This document shows, piece by piece, positions 6,994-14,970 of a DNA stretch of 33,218 bases. The notes beneath the pieces are model-generated. The model saw only the letters and a program-made list of their open reading frames with translations. It was not told where the DNA came from and searched no databases. The position numbers and the translations under genes are program-made. Source of the DNA: Jejubacter sp036620675 (GTDB lineage: Bacteria > Pseudomonadota > Gammaproteobacteria > Enterobacterales > Enterobacteriaceae); NCBI GenBank assembly GCA_036620675.1, contig JAZHEE010000042.1; one strand, given 5' to 3'. How positions within the stretch are numbered: position 1 is the first letter of the stretch; every line of letters begins with the position of its first letter.

Positions 6994-8367
6994 TCAGGCG
7001 TCGAGCGGCGCCTGAGCCCTTGCCCGATACCAGCGAGCCAAATCCGCCGCCAGAAACAGCATCAGACTCCCCCCCATAACCGGTAGCGCCATGCCGAGCA
7101 GCAACGCCGTCACAAGCGTTACGCCGCGGCCAAAAGATCCTAACTCCAGCCAGGCGTTCACCAGCGTCTGCGCCGGATTGGTCTGCCCTGGTACCGGACG
7201 GCGGCGCCACCACATTCGGTAACCCAAAACGATCAGCGTACAAAGCGCAGCGCCAAAGGCGACCAGCGCCAGCTGATTTACCAAACCGAACAAAATCCCC
7301 ATATGGAAATCAACCCCCCAGCGCGTCAGCTTCGCCATGAGCGGAAATTCACTGAAGCGCGTCCGATCGATAACCTCCAGAGTGTGGGGATTTACCGCCA
7401 CGGCATCCACCTGGGTTGGCCAGCGCCTGTTGATTTCGCCGATCGTCCACGCCCGATTCGCCGAAGCCGCTGGACGAATCTCCACCTTTGCCGCATCAAT
7501 GCCGGCCTGGCGGGCCGCTGCCCACACGGAATCGAACAGCCCGTTGTCCAGACCTGGCCCCCCCACTGCCGTTTCCTGATGGATGCCGTGATGTCCGTCA
7601 TGGAGATTGTTAGCGCTCGGATCGCCGTTCAGCGACGCATTCACCTGCGGCGTCATCCAGTTCATCGCCGCCCGCAGCTGGTTCACATTTTCACCTGCCC
7701 AGCGCGACCAGGTCAGCCCGGTGGCGGAAAAAAGCAGCAACCCAGTCAGCAGCAGCCATCCCAGTCCCACGTGCCAACGGCGCTGACTGATGCCTCTCTT
7801 CTGGCGAGCCGTTTTTCGCCGACGCGGCGGCCGTGTCAGACACCAGAGCGCAATGCCGCCCAGCGCTGCGACCCACATCCAGGAGGCCGCCAGCTCGCTG
7901 TAGTTACGCCCGATATCCCCCAGCCACAGTGAGCGATGCAGATTATCAATCCACAGACGCAGCGGTAGAATCCCGCTGGTGCCGTAGACCGTCATATCGC
8001 CTTTCACTTCAAGCGTAATGGGATCGATGAACAGAGCGCGAGTTTGCGAAGCTCCGAGCCGTGGATCGATGAACATCACCCGTGTGGTCTCGCCCGGCTG
8101 CGGTGCCGGACGCACCGCCTGTACCGGCAATGCATTACCGGCAGCCTGGCGTGCGACCGCCACCTGCTCCGCCAGAGAATGAGGCGCTCCCTGGGTACCT
8201 GCCGTCAGGGCATCGCGATAAATCCATGCCTCAAACTGCGGCGTGGCAACATAGAGCGTGCCCGAAAGAGCCGCAATAAAGATGAAAGGCCCAACGAACA
8301 GGCCGATATAAAAGTGGAGCCGCCGCAACAGGTTTACCCATGCCTGGCGGGATGCACGTTGAGTCAT
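6994..8367 (-). CDS. PepSY-associated TM protein (PiuB-like)
   Basis: 457 residues from MTQRASRQAW, with AAGGA 7 bases upstream; the open frame extends 46 codons further but that part is low-complexity and lacks a ribosome site. About five membrane spans are visible: 20-40, 158-178, 201-221, 357-382 and 415-440. Conserved PepSY_TM elements are LRRLHFYIGLFVGPF, LHRSLWLGDIGR, RRWHVGLGW and GVDFHMGILFGLVNQ. A His-rich HDGHHGIH at 256-263 lies in a periplasmic loop. Members often accompany metal or siderophore uptake; PepSY domains can be reductase-like or peptidase-inhibitory. The substrate is unknown. It follows the DUF2946 gene, 62 bp downstream. Confidence 0.85.
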   Translation of the reverse strand: MTQRASRQAWVNLLRRLHFYIGLFVGPFIFIAALSGTLYVATPQFEAWIYRDALTAGTQGAPHSLAEQVAVARQAAGNALPVQAVRPAPQPGETTRVMFIDPRLGASQTRALFIDPITLEVKGDMTVYGTSGILPLRLWIDNLHRSLWLGDIGRNYSELAASWMWVAALGGIALWCLTRPPRRRKTARQKRGISQRRWHVGLGWLLLTGLLLFSATGLTWSRWAGENVNQLRAAMNWMTPQVNASLNGDPSANNLHDGHHGIHQETAVGGPGLDNGLFDSVWAAARQAGIDAAKVEIRPAASANRAWTIGEINRRWPTQVDAVAVNPHTLEVIDRTRFSEFPLMAKLTRWGVDFHMGILFGLVNQLALVAFGAALCTLIVLGYRMWWRRRPVPGQTNPAQTLVNAWLELGSFGRGVTLVTALLLGMALPVMGGSLMLFLAADLARWYRARAQAPLDA

Positions 8368-8429
8368 TACTTTTCCTTTATACAAATCATGGCGGGCCGC
8401 AGCCCGGAGGCGGCAGCCAGAACAAAAGG

Positions 8430-8813
8430 TTAGGGTAATACGCTCAGCACAGGCGGGGCACGGCACGGCGGTCGGGACCAGAGGAGTCGGGAAAACGCAC
8501 GACATGCAATCGGGGTGGCAACCACGCGCCAGCGGCCACCTCTGACGATCGGCAACGCCAGTAGCGGCCAGAGAATCCCGGGCACGTGGCTCAGAAGAAC
8601 GCAGTAGCCGCAGGCTTCGGCGTGATCGATATGCTGACCGGCGGCGTCCGGCATCATCATGCCAGAATGCATAACGTGGCCAGCGGGACTTATGTCGGCA
8701 GCAGTATGGTGACGCAGCGCTATCGAGATCTGCGGCGCCACCACGATAAGCACCATGGCGAACAGCGCAAGTCGCGCCGCGTAGCGCACCATCCTGCCCG
8801 AAAGTCTCTGCAC
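8430..8813 (-). CDS. DUF2946-family membrane-anchored protein
   Basis: 127 residues from a GTG preceded by AGGTGG at 7 bases; an ATG seven codons later (8792) is the alternative. One N-terminal hydrophobic segment (ARLALFAMVLIVVAPQISIAL) precedes a His/Met/Cys-rich part with HSGMMM, HIDHAEACGYC and a second hydrophobic stretch. The CGYC and histidines look like a metal site. DUF2946 genes are commonly found beside PepSY and TonB-dependent copper-receptor genes, so copper handling is a reasonable guess; that is inference. The last 40 residues are Arg/Pro/Ser-rich. It lies 77 bp after the P1 peptidase and 62 bp before the PepSY gene. Confidence 0.7.
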   Translation of the reverse strand: MQRLSGRMVRYAARLALFAMVLIVVAPQISIALRHHTAADISPAGHVMHSGMMMPDAAGQHIDHAEACGYCVLLSHVPGILWPLLALPIVRGGRWRVVATPIACRAFSRLLWSRPPCRAPPVLSVLP

Positions 8814-8890
8814 CCGTTATCCACCTGCCAGCCTGGAAAGGCGGCTATTGTAATGGATTTATTTCCGCACGGTTAATAATGTGGGCAATT

Positions 8891-9856
8891 TTATGCCTGC
8901 CGCAGGGATGCCAGCCCCGGGACACCACGGGCGCTATGGGCCGAACTGACGCCATCGATCACCGCGCTGGCGACCGCCTGGGCGGCCAGCATACCGACAA
9001 GGGTAATCGACGCCGCCACGCCGCCGGTGGTGGCGGCAAACAGCGTATCGCCATCGCTCATGGTGTGCACCGGCCAGATGGTTCGCGCCAGGCCGTCATG
9101 GGCCATCTGCGCCACTTTGGTCATCGCGCTTTTATCCAGAGAAGCGTTACAGCAGACTACGCCTATCGTGGTATTAGTACCTGAAGGAAATTCCGCGCCT
9201 TCTTCGGCCTTCAGCGCCAGAGCGGGTAAATCCAGCAGTCGTCCCGGCCGATCGCAGGCCCCCGCCAGTCGCTGGCCGTTATCCGGGTTTCGTACTTCTC
9301 CCAGCGCATTCACCACCACCAGAGCGGCGACTTTTAGCCCGCCGGGCCCCGTCACGCAGGCGCTGCCGATCCCCCCTTTCATCGCCCGTGATATACCGAT
9401 CATCTTGCCCAGCGTAGCGCCGGTGCCAGCCCCGATATTGCCCGACGCAAACGACATGCGGGAAGCCTGTTGCGCCGCCCGATACCCCATATCGGCATCG
9501 GGACGCACCCCGGGATCGCCAAAATTGAGATCGAAGATCACCGCACCCGGAACGACGGGCACCCGACCATAGCCGGTTTCGAATCCTCTGCCCTGCTCTT
9601 CCAGCCAGCGCATAACGCCGCTGGCTGCATCCAGCCCAAAGGCGCTACCGCCGCTTAGCAGCAATGCATCCACCTTTTGAACCGCGTTAATGGGATTCAG
9701 CAGATCGGTTTCCCGGGTTCCCGGCGCCGCGCCCCGTACATCCACGCCACATATCGCCCCTTGTTCGAACAACACCACGCTACAACCGGTCTGTGCCTCA
9801 GCATCCTGAGCGTGCCCAACGCTGACGCCCGGAATATCGCAAAGCGATCCCGCCAT
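8891..9856 (-). CDS. P1 family (DmpA/NylC-like) N-terminal nucleophile peptidase
   Basis: 321 residues. Family hallmarks: DIPGVSVGHAQD at the N-terminus, DVRGAAPGTRETDLL, DALLLSGGSAFGLDAASGVM, the glycine-rich SGNIGAGTGATLGK and SGTNTTIGVV. By analogy with NylC and relatives, autocleavage would fall between N228 and T229, making T229 the catalytic N-terminal nucleophile of the small subunit. Members are aminopeptidases or amidases of the MEROPS S58/P1 group; the substrate here is unknown. AGAGG lies 8 bases before the ATG. It is the first of three same-strand genes (peptidase, DUF2946, PepSY), though 77 bp separate it from the next. Confidence 0.9.
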   Translation of the reverse strand: MAGSLCDIPGVSVGHAQDAEAQTGCSVVLFEQGAICGVDVRGAAPGTRETDLLNPINAVQKVDALLLSGGSAFGLDAASGVMRWLEEQGRGFETGYGRVPVVPGAVIFDLNFGDPGVRPDADMGYRAAQQASRMSFASGNIGAGTGATLGKMIGISRAMKGGIGSACVTGPGGLKVAALVVVNALGEVRNPDNGQRLAGACDRPGRLLDLPALALKAEEGAEFPSGTNTTIGVVCCNASLDKSAMTKVAQMAHDGLARTIWPVHTMSDGDTLFAATTGGVAASITLVGMLAAQAVASAVIDGVSSAHSARGVPGLASLRQA

Positions 9857-9906
9857 AATTACCGCCTCTGTTGCATTACACCTGCTATGAGTATGAGCGC
9901 TATGAA

Positions 9907-9943
9907 TAAAAACGGCTGGCGATCCTGTTCGATCGCCAGCCGT
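9907..9943 (-). terminator. Terminator of the autotransporter gene
   Basis: ACGGCTGGCGATC (9912-9924), loop CTGTTC, GATCGCCAGCCGT (9931-9943): a perfect 13-bp stem. Read on minus it comes 18 bases after the autotransporter stop and is followed by TTTTT. Confidence 0.88.
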
Positions 9944-9961
9944 AAGGGGCTGGTTGAAAAA

Positions 9962-12900
9962 TCAGAACTGATACTTCAGGCCCAGCATCCCCTGGGTATC
10001 GCTATAGCCCTTGTCGCCCAACTGCTGAGCCACGTTGCCCCACAGGTTCAGACGCCGGGTTAGCTGTCCCTCAACGCCCACTTTCAGCTCACCGATGTTT
10101 TTCGCGCCGCGCATCTCGTTGGTCACATTGCCCATCTTCACGCTGTAGTTCTGGGTGTTGTGGATCCAGTTGGCCTCAACGAACGGCTGGAAGGTACGAT
10201 TTTTACCGTCATCGACCTGGCTGTGGCCGCTGATATAACCGCGTATACCTACCCGAGTCAGCCAGTTGTCGCTGGTTGTGTCCGAGACCCGGGTACCGTT
10301 ATGCTCACGGTGATTTTTGGCATTCACCCCCATCCAGACAGCCTGCGCTTTCGGTTGAATCCAGTAGCTGGCGCGTGCACTTTCACCCAGCTTAAAGCTG
10401 TAGCCGCCTTCCAGCGAGGCGGTAAAGCCGCGGGATTTATACTTCTCTGTCTCCAGATGGTCGCCCATCACCTTATTATCGAACCAGTTATAGAGTATCC
10501 AGCTATCCAGATAAGCGCCGTTCTTATCGGCCTGACTGGCATACCAGGTGCCGTACAGACCCACGCTGTAGCCGGTAACCTGGCCGCGGGAACCATAGTC
10601 GGTAATACTGGAGTGGCTGCGGCTGCGGCTATTACCGTAACCGGCCATAGCACCGAGATGCCAGCGATCCTGGCCATCACGGCTCCACTGGGCCAGATCG
10701 CCGCCGATCTGTATCACGTATCTGTTGCTACGGGTATGCAGTTGGCCACTGCGATCCTTAAAGCGGGTATGTCCCCCTACATGGCGCATCCACAGGCTGG
10801 TAACCTTCTGTTCGCCGGTCAGCGCATCGGTGTAGCGGGTTTCCCCCAGCCGATCGTGCAGCCGGGTGATAAACAGGGTGTTGGCCGCAGAGTTGTTAGC
10901 GATATAGCTGGCAGATTCCGGACGGTACTGATGTACCGGTTCGGGCTGCGGATTATGCGGTTCCGGGATCGGTTCTGGTGTGGGTTCCGGCGTTGGCTCT
11001 GGTGTCGGCTCCGGGACAGGCTCTGGCGTAGGTTCCGGATCGGGCTTCGGTTCAGGTTCAGGTTCAGGTTCAGGCTCCGGCTCAGGTTCAGGCTCAACCG
11101 GCGTCACATAGCTGGTCAGATACCAGTTTTTCTCTTTCTGCACCACGTTATAGTCATAAGCCCCCGCCACAATACGGCCCTGTTTGGTAAAAACCCCGTC
11201 AGAATTTCCGGTGACGCTGACAATCTCAATCCCTTCTACCGTCTGTTCGCCGGTTCCCCCCACGTTATTGATCGCCACCAGGGTATTTCCCGCCGTGTTG
11301 CCCTGAACGATCAGCTTATCCGTGGGAGAGTCGTCGCCATTCAGGACGGTGTTCAGCGCCAGTACACCATCAGTGCCGGTATAATCACCAGCCACCGTCA
11401 GCGTCTTCGGGGTAAAAGAAGCGTTGTCTGACGGCGCGCTGTATTTCAGCGTTGCGCCATTGAGGGCCAGGGTCGTCACGACGGAGTCGCCAGTCATGTT
11501 CCAGAGACTGTGATTTCCATTGATGGTCAAATTGATAATACCGCTGTTAGCATCTTTCAGATTCCGGGCCCAGCCGTTAAATAAAGAGCCATCCACCATC
11601 GATATATCGATAGTTCCCCCATTTTCAGAGAGCAGGTTCCCACTTACCGAGTAGACTCCAGCCTGTGCAGTGATAGTCCCCCCATCCGCATACAGGGCAA
11701 AACTCTGCTCCCCCGCTGCAGACAGGCTGCCTCCCTGAGTTAAATTGACAGCACTTTGAACGCGATCGACATAAACCGCATGGGCAGCCGCTCCCGTCGT
11801 TGAAAGCAAGATATTGCCGCTAACCATAATCGCATTATCAGTGGCATTATCTGCCCCCCTGGCGTAAAGCGCATGAGAGCCATCACCATCGGTCACAACC
11901 GAACTGTTTTCCCCTACAGTAATGGTACTGTCAGGCGCAAAAACGTGAATGCCATAGGCACCCTTACCTTTGGTATAAACCTGAGTTCCTTCCCCCAGCG
12001 TTAACGTGCTGAGATAGTTTAAATATGTGCTTTTAGTCCCGGTCAGGTATACACCATGCGCCCCATCACCGTTTGTCTCCAGCCTTCCGCCTTCACCCAG
12101 CGAGACATTTGCGCGCTGGGCGCGGATATAAGCACCATGGCCATTACCCCCCTCTGTAACGATACTGGCATTATTTCCGATAACGATCTGAGCATCTGCA
12201 GCTGTCACAGACAAACCATATGCACCAGCTCCTGAGGACTCAAAATGCGCAGTATCACCGATAGTTACCCGAGACTTGCTTCCGGTTACCGCCAGTACAT
12301 GCGCATTATCACCCGCCGTTTTCCACTGAGCCTGATCATCCACGGTTAAAATACCATTAGAAGAGGCTACATTAGCCGCTGAAGAGCCCTGCCCCTGGGT
12401 GACTATCCTGGATGCTTTTCCCGTCGTCACTCTGGAGCCAGTGCCCCGCAGATAAATACCGTAGGATTTTTCACCCTTAGTTTCTATATTCAGGTTATCC
12501 CCTGCCGTAATTTGGCTGGTAAAGTTAGCACGTAATCCATGGGCGCCTTCTTTTCCACTGATAGAACCAGAATATGTTGTCAGTATCCTGGCATCATTAC
12601 CAATAAACAGAATACTGGCGCCATTCATATTGACGGCATCAGATGAAAGGCCATGAGTGGTAATCGTCAGATTATCCCCTACGCGCACGGTTCCTGCAGC
12701 ATTTGAGCTAATCAATGTTGAAGGATTAGTTCTAATACCATCTGCTTCATTACCAGAAGTCGTCACAGTAAATCGATTACCAACGGTTGTTAATGAGTCA
12801 GGGTTGGTACTATTGACATAAATCCCAAAATGATGTCCGGCAAAATTAGGAACCGGAGAGCCCGTGGTGGTAACACTATAATCATCGCCAACGGTTTCAT

Positions 12901-13045
12901 TCACGTAAACGCTACCGCGCTCGGTAGCGGCAAAAGCGGAATGACAGGAATATACTGACATTACAAATATTGCCAGTGAATTTAATCTTAAAGCGGGGAA
13001 ACAGGCTATTTTACCGTAACCCCAGGGTAACGAATGTTTTTTCAT
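9962..13045 (-). CDS. Type V autotransporter adhesin (AIDA/MisL-like)
   Basis: 1027 residues from MKKHSLPWGYGK; an upstream in-frame ATG at 13072 lacks a ribosome site. An extended signal peptide ends at about AFA/AT (39). The passenger (about 40-650) is a repetitive beta-helix: units of about 27 residues of the form xVxIGxxAxxxTxGxGAxGxYxxG are clear in its first half. A Pro-Glu linker (eight Glu-Pro pairs, then Thr/Val/Pro variants) precedes a translocator barrel of about 280 residues (SLWMRHVGGHTRF, LGAMAGYGNSRS, GGYSF, FQPFVEANWIHN) that ends in YQF as outer-membrane barrels do. No protease or cleavage motif was seen. Divergent from a MarT-like regulator, it resembles the Salmonella misL arrangement, suggesting a regulated adhesin. 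The ligand is unknown. Confidence 0.92.
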   Translation of the reverse strand: MKKHSLPWGYGKIACFPALRLNSLAIFVMSVYSCHSAFAATERGSVYVNETVGDDYSVTTTGSPVPNFAGHHFGIYVNSTNPDSLTTVGNRFTVTTSGNEADGIRTNPSTLISSNAAGTVRVGDNLTITTHGLSSDAVNMNGASILFIGNDARILTTYSGSISGKEGAHGLRANFTSQITAGDNLNIETKGEKSYGIYLRGTGSRVTTGKASRIVTQGQGSSAANVASSNGILTVDDQAQWKTAGDNAHVLAVTGSKSRVTIGDTAHFESSGAGAYGLSVTAADAQIVIGNNASIVTEGGNGHGAYIRAQRANVSLGEGGRLETNGDGAHGVYLTGTKSTYLNYLSTLTLGEGTQVYTKGKGAYGIHVFAPDSTITVGENSSVVTDGDGSHALYARGADNATDNAIMVSGNILLSTTGAAAHAVYVDRVQSAVNLTQGGSLSAAGEQSFALYADGGTITAQAGVYSVSGNLLSENGGTIDISMVDGSLFNGWARNLKDANSGIINLTINGNHSLWNMTGDSVVTTLALNGATLKYSAPSDNASFTPKTLTVAGDYTGTDGVLALNTVLNGDDSPTDKLIVQGNTAGNTLVAINNVGGTGEQTVEGIEIVSVTGNSDGVFTKQGRIVAGAYDYNVVQKEKNWYLTSYVTPVEPEPEPEPEPEPEPEPKPDPEPTPEPVPEPTPEPTPEPTPEPIPEPHNPQPEPVHQYRPESASYIANNSAANTLFITRLHDRLGETRYTDALTGEQKVTSLWMRHVGGHTRFKDRSGQLHTRSNRYVIQIGGDLAQWSRDGQDRWHLGAMAGYGNSRSRSHSSITDYGSRGQVTGYSVGLYGTWYASQADKNGAYLDSWILYNWFDNKVMGDHLETEKYKSRGFTASLEGGYSFKLGESARASYWIQPKAQAVWMGVNAKNHREHNGTRVSDTTSDNWLTRVGIRGYISGHSQVDDGKNRTFQPFVEANWIHNTQNYSVKMGNVTNEMRGAKNIGELKVGVEGQLTRRLNLWGNVAQQLGDKGYSDTQGMLGLKYQF
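11049..11096 (-). repeat. Hexamer tandem repeat encoding the Pro-Glu linker
   Basis: Eight consecutive GGYTCM hexamers on the plus strand (six of them GGTTCA or GGCTCA with single-base variants), encoding eight Glu-Pro pairs on minus. Degenerate Pro-rich coding continues to about 10955. Unit gain or loss stays in frame, so linker length can vary without breaking the gene. Confidence 0.8.
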
Positions 13046-13072
13046 AATCAATCTTTTCCTTAAGAAAATCAT

Positions 13073-13590
13073 TAACCCAAGCCAGATTCAATACATTCCA
13101 GCGTACATAACCACCTCACAACTGAAGAAAAAAACAAGAATCAGCCACCTCTTTATTATAAAGAGACAGAAAGCAATCAAAAAAAAACACCTCCTATGAT
13201 TAACATAAAAGAATGCACATTCTCTTTGCCTTGATGATTTACTTACCTACAAATTACAGATTAAAATAACAATTAATGATAATTCGTCCGTTTCAGTTCC
13301 TTAGCCGCCACAGTGACGGTTCTATCACCAGGATCCAAAAATGAAACAACTGATCTACAATAAAAATAAAAATCAACAATCTGATGTTAATCTACCATCA
13401 CAATTGACGATTTTCACCTCAGTTATGATCACTTAATAAAAAATCAAAACAATCGATGCAAGATAATGTTTTATAAGTATTTTAGTTGTTTCTTATGTTC
13501 CCTTAGATCGCAAAATTCAATTAAGACTATTCTCATCTTGTTATTTATGTGTAAAGTCCAAAGAATAATCTCAAACAGAAGGAAATTGTT
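13073..13590. other. A/T-rich divergent regulatory region
   Basis: About 518 bases between the autotransporter and the regulator, markedly A/T-rich compared with the core genes, with many A and T tracts and no convincing ORF. It must hold both divergent promoters and probably the regulator's binding sites. I could not assign a reliable -35/-10 pair. A/T-rich regions of this type are typical H-NS targets countered by ToxR-like activators; that is inference. Confidence 0.6.
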
Positions 13591-14442
13591 GTGCTCAGGT
13601 TAATGCATACAGGAAAAGGATATCTTATTAACCGCAGCGTTGAATTCAGACCTAATGAGAGATCGCTTTATAACCGACTAACTGAGAATGAGGTTCATCT
13701 GCAACTTCCGGCCACGCTATGCTTTCTGTATTTAATTAAAAATGCAGGAAAAGTGTCGCCGCAAAGAGAATTAATCGCCGCAGGCTGGGGGGATAATAAC
13801 GGTGGAACTTCACCCAATACCTTCTATCAAACCATACTAACGCTACGCAACTCGCTACAAAATGTCGGGCTGCCGCGCGATACCATTAAAACCATTTCGC
13901 GACGCGGTATGATGCTGTCTGAAACCACGACTATCGCTCGCCTTTCCATCGATGAAAGTGATGAAAGCGATGAAGAAAGTTGTACCTCTTCTGTTATCTC
14001 AGCGGTAAGCGAATCCAGGGTTCCTGTACAGCCTCTTGTGTCGCCAGAACATCCCGATATGCCGCCGCTAAGTACGATGCCACCAGGCGTTTCCCGAAAA
14101 GTACGGCTGCTGCTGTTAAGCTATGTAATATCCGGGCTGTTTCTGTTTTTTATGCTGTTCAATACGGAGCCTGCGCCCATCTTCAGCCACTACCTGCCGC
14201 TATCCATGCAGATGCAAAAGGAGCAATCCTGCCGAATCTTTTACGAACCGAATGAAGTGTTTGTCGATTATTACTTTAGCTACATGCTCGCACATCGGGA
14301 ACTTTGTAAAGAGCACGCCACGCTCTATCTTTCCGGCTTTAGCAGCAGTAATAAAATTACCGCGTTTGTCTGCAATAGCGACTTACGCACCAACCCCAAT
14401 GCAGTTTGCTCAACCTGGCTGGCCTTCAAACATGAAAGTTAA
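13591..14442 (+). CDS. Membrane-bound ToxR/CadC-type transcriptional regulator (MarT-like)
   Basis: 283 residues from a GTG with AAGGA 7 bases upstream (ATG at 13603 is too far from it). Residues about 10-112 form an OmpR/CadC winged-helix DNA-binding domain (LTENEVHLQLPATLCFLYLI, SPNTFYQTILTLRNSLQ, IKTISRRGMML). An acidic stretch (DESDESDEES, 121-130) and a Pro-rich linker lead to one membrane span at 171-190. The periplasmic end (191-283) carries four cysteines, C214, C239, C261 and C273, which may pair. It reads divergently from the autotransporter and overlaps the FidL-like gene by 11 bases. By analogy with Salmonella MarT, which activates misL, it probably activates the neighbouring autotransporter; the signal is unknown. 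Confidence 0.85.
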   Translation: MLRLMHTGKGYLINRSVEFRPNERSLYNRLTENEVHLQLPATLCFLYLIKNAGKVSPQRELIAAGWGDNNGGTSPNTFYQTILTLRNSLQNVGLPRDTIKTISRRGMMLSETTTIARLSIDESDESDEESCTSSVISAVSESRVPVQPLVSPEHPDMPPLSTMPPGVSRKVRLLLLSYVISGLFLFFMLFNTEPAPIFSHYLPLSMQMQKEQSCRIFYEPNEVFVDYYFSYMLAHRELCKEHATLYLSGFSSSNKITAFVCNSDLRTNPNAVCSTWLAFKHES

Positions 14443-14893
14443 ATCACTGCTGCTTTTCATCGTACCGTTGCTGTTCATCTGTGCCGGCATTGGGCGCTGG
14501 TATAGCTGGAACCACCCGTCCATTAGCTGTGGCGGCCAGATAACATGGGAGATAGGCAGAGAATCTTTTGCAGGCAACCTGAGTTATCAGTTAAATAACG
14601 GCGTGGGCCTTGCAATCCTCACCGGAAAACTTAAAACGCCGGAACGCAGCTGGAATATCAGTCGCAGTATCTACTTCAGCTATACCCAACGCCATAATGC
14701 GTATCTGTTGACGTCGGAAAAAATTATCGCCTCTGCGCCGGACAAACTGGATGCCCGCTATATCGGCATGACTCTACCCGGTTTTTACCTTCAACAGGGC
14801 AAGGAGCTGAATCTGATTATTGAGCGCTACAATAATCGCTGGCTGTTTTACGCATCGGATGTTCCCTCGCTATTGTGCACAAAGGAGCCTTAA
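14432..14893 (+). CDS. FidL-like membrane-anchored partner protein
   Basis: 153 residues from MKVKSLLLFIVPLL; its ATG lies inside the end of the regulator gene (11-bp overlap), so the pair is translationally coupled. A longer open frame beginning at 14252 is rejected because it would run through regulator coding sequence. One N-terminal membrane span (5-22) is followed by a soluble periplasmic domain with two cysteines, C33 (SISCGGQITW) and C149 (SLLCTKEP), plausibly a disulfide, and the stretch LQQGKELNLIIERYNNRWLFY. The size, single anchor, and position behind a ToxR-like regulator match the FidL family of the marT-fidL pair. Its function in that family is not established; a sensor or stabilising role like ToxS is inference. 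Confidence 0.75.
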   Translation: MKVKSLLLFIVPLLFICAGIGRWYSWNHPSISCGGQITWEIGRESFAGNLSYQLNNGVGLAILTGKLKTPERSWNISRSIYFSYTQRHNAYLLTSEKIIASAPDKLDARYIGMTLPGFYLQQGKELNLIIERYNNRWLFYASDVPSLLCTKEP

Positions 14894-14934
14894 TCACGCG
14901 CCAGACTAAGTAATAATAGGGGAGGATTTTCACC

Positions 14935-14952
14935 ATGCGCCGACAGGCGCAT
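14935..14952 (+). other. Hairpin in the leader of the TDT transporter gene
   Basis: ATGCGCC-GACA-GGCGCAT is a perfect 7-bp stem with a 4-base loop. It covers the upstream ATG candidate at 14935 and lies between two purine-rich ribosome-site-like stretches (GGGGAGG at 14919-14925 and AGGGAG at 14958-14963). No T-run follows, so it is not a terminator. Confidence 0.45.
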
Positions 14953-14970
14953 AACTCAGGGAGACACCAT

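Noticed and set aside
7303..7932. 209-codon plus-strand open frame opposite the PepSY gene
   Set aside because: Composition is that of an antisense frame in GC-rich coding DNA, without a ribosome site.
10160..11431. 423-codon plus-strand open frame opposite the autotransporter barrel and linker
   Set aside because: It is a shadow: its long Arg/Phe repeat is the complement of the Glu-Pro linker, and there is no ribosome site.
12060..12800. Possible direct-repeat array within the autotransporter
   Set aside because: The periodicity is at protein level (beta-helix rungs of about 27 residues); the DNA units are too divergent for a tandem DNA repeat or CRISPR.
14252..14431. Upstream extension of the FidL-like frame
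   Set aside because: It overlaps 60 codons of the regulator; the ATG at 14432 begins a proper membrane anchor.
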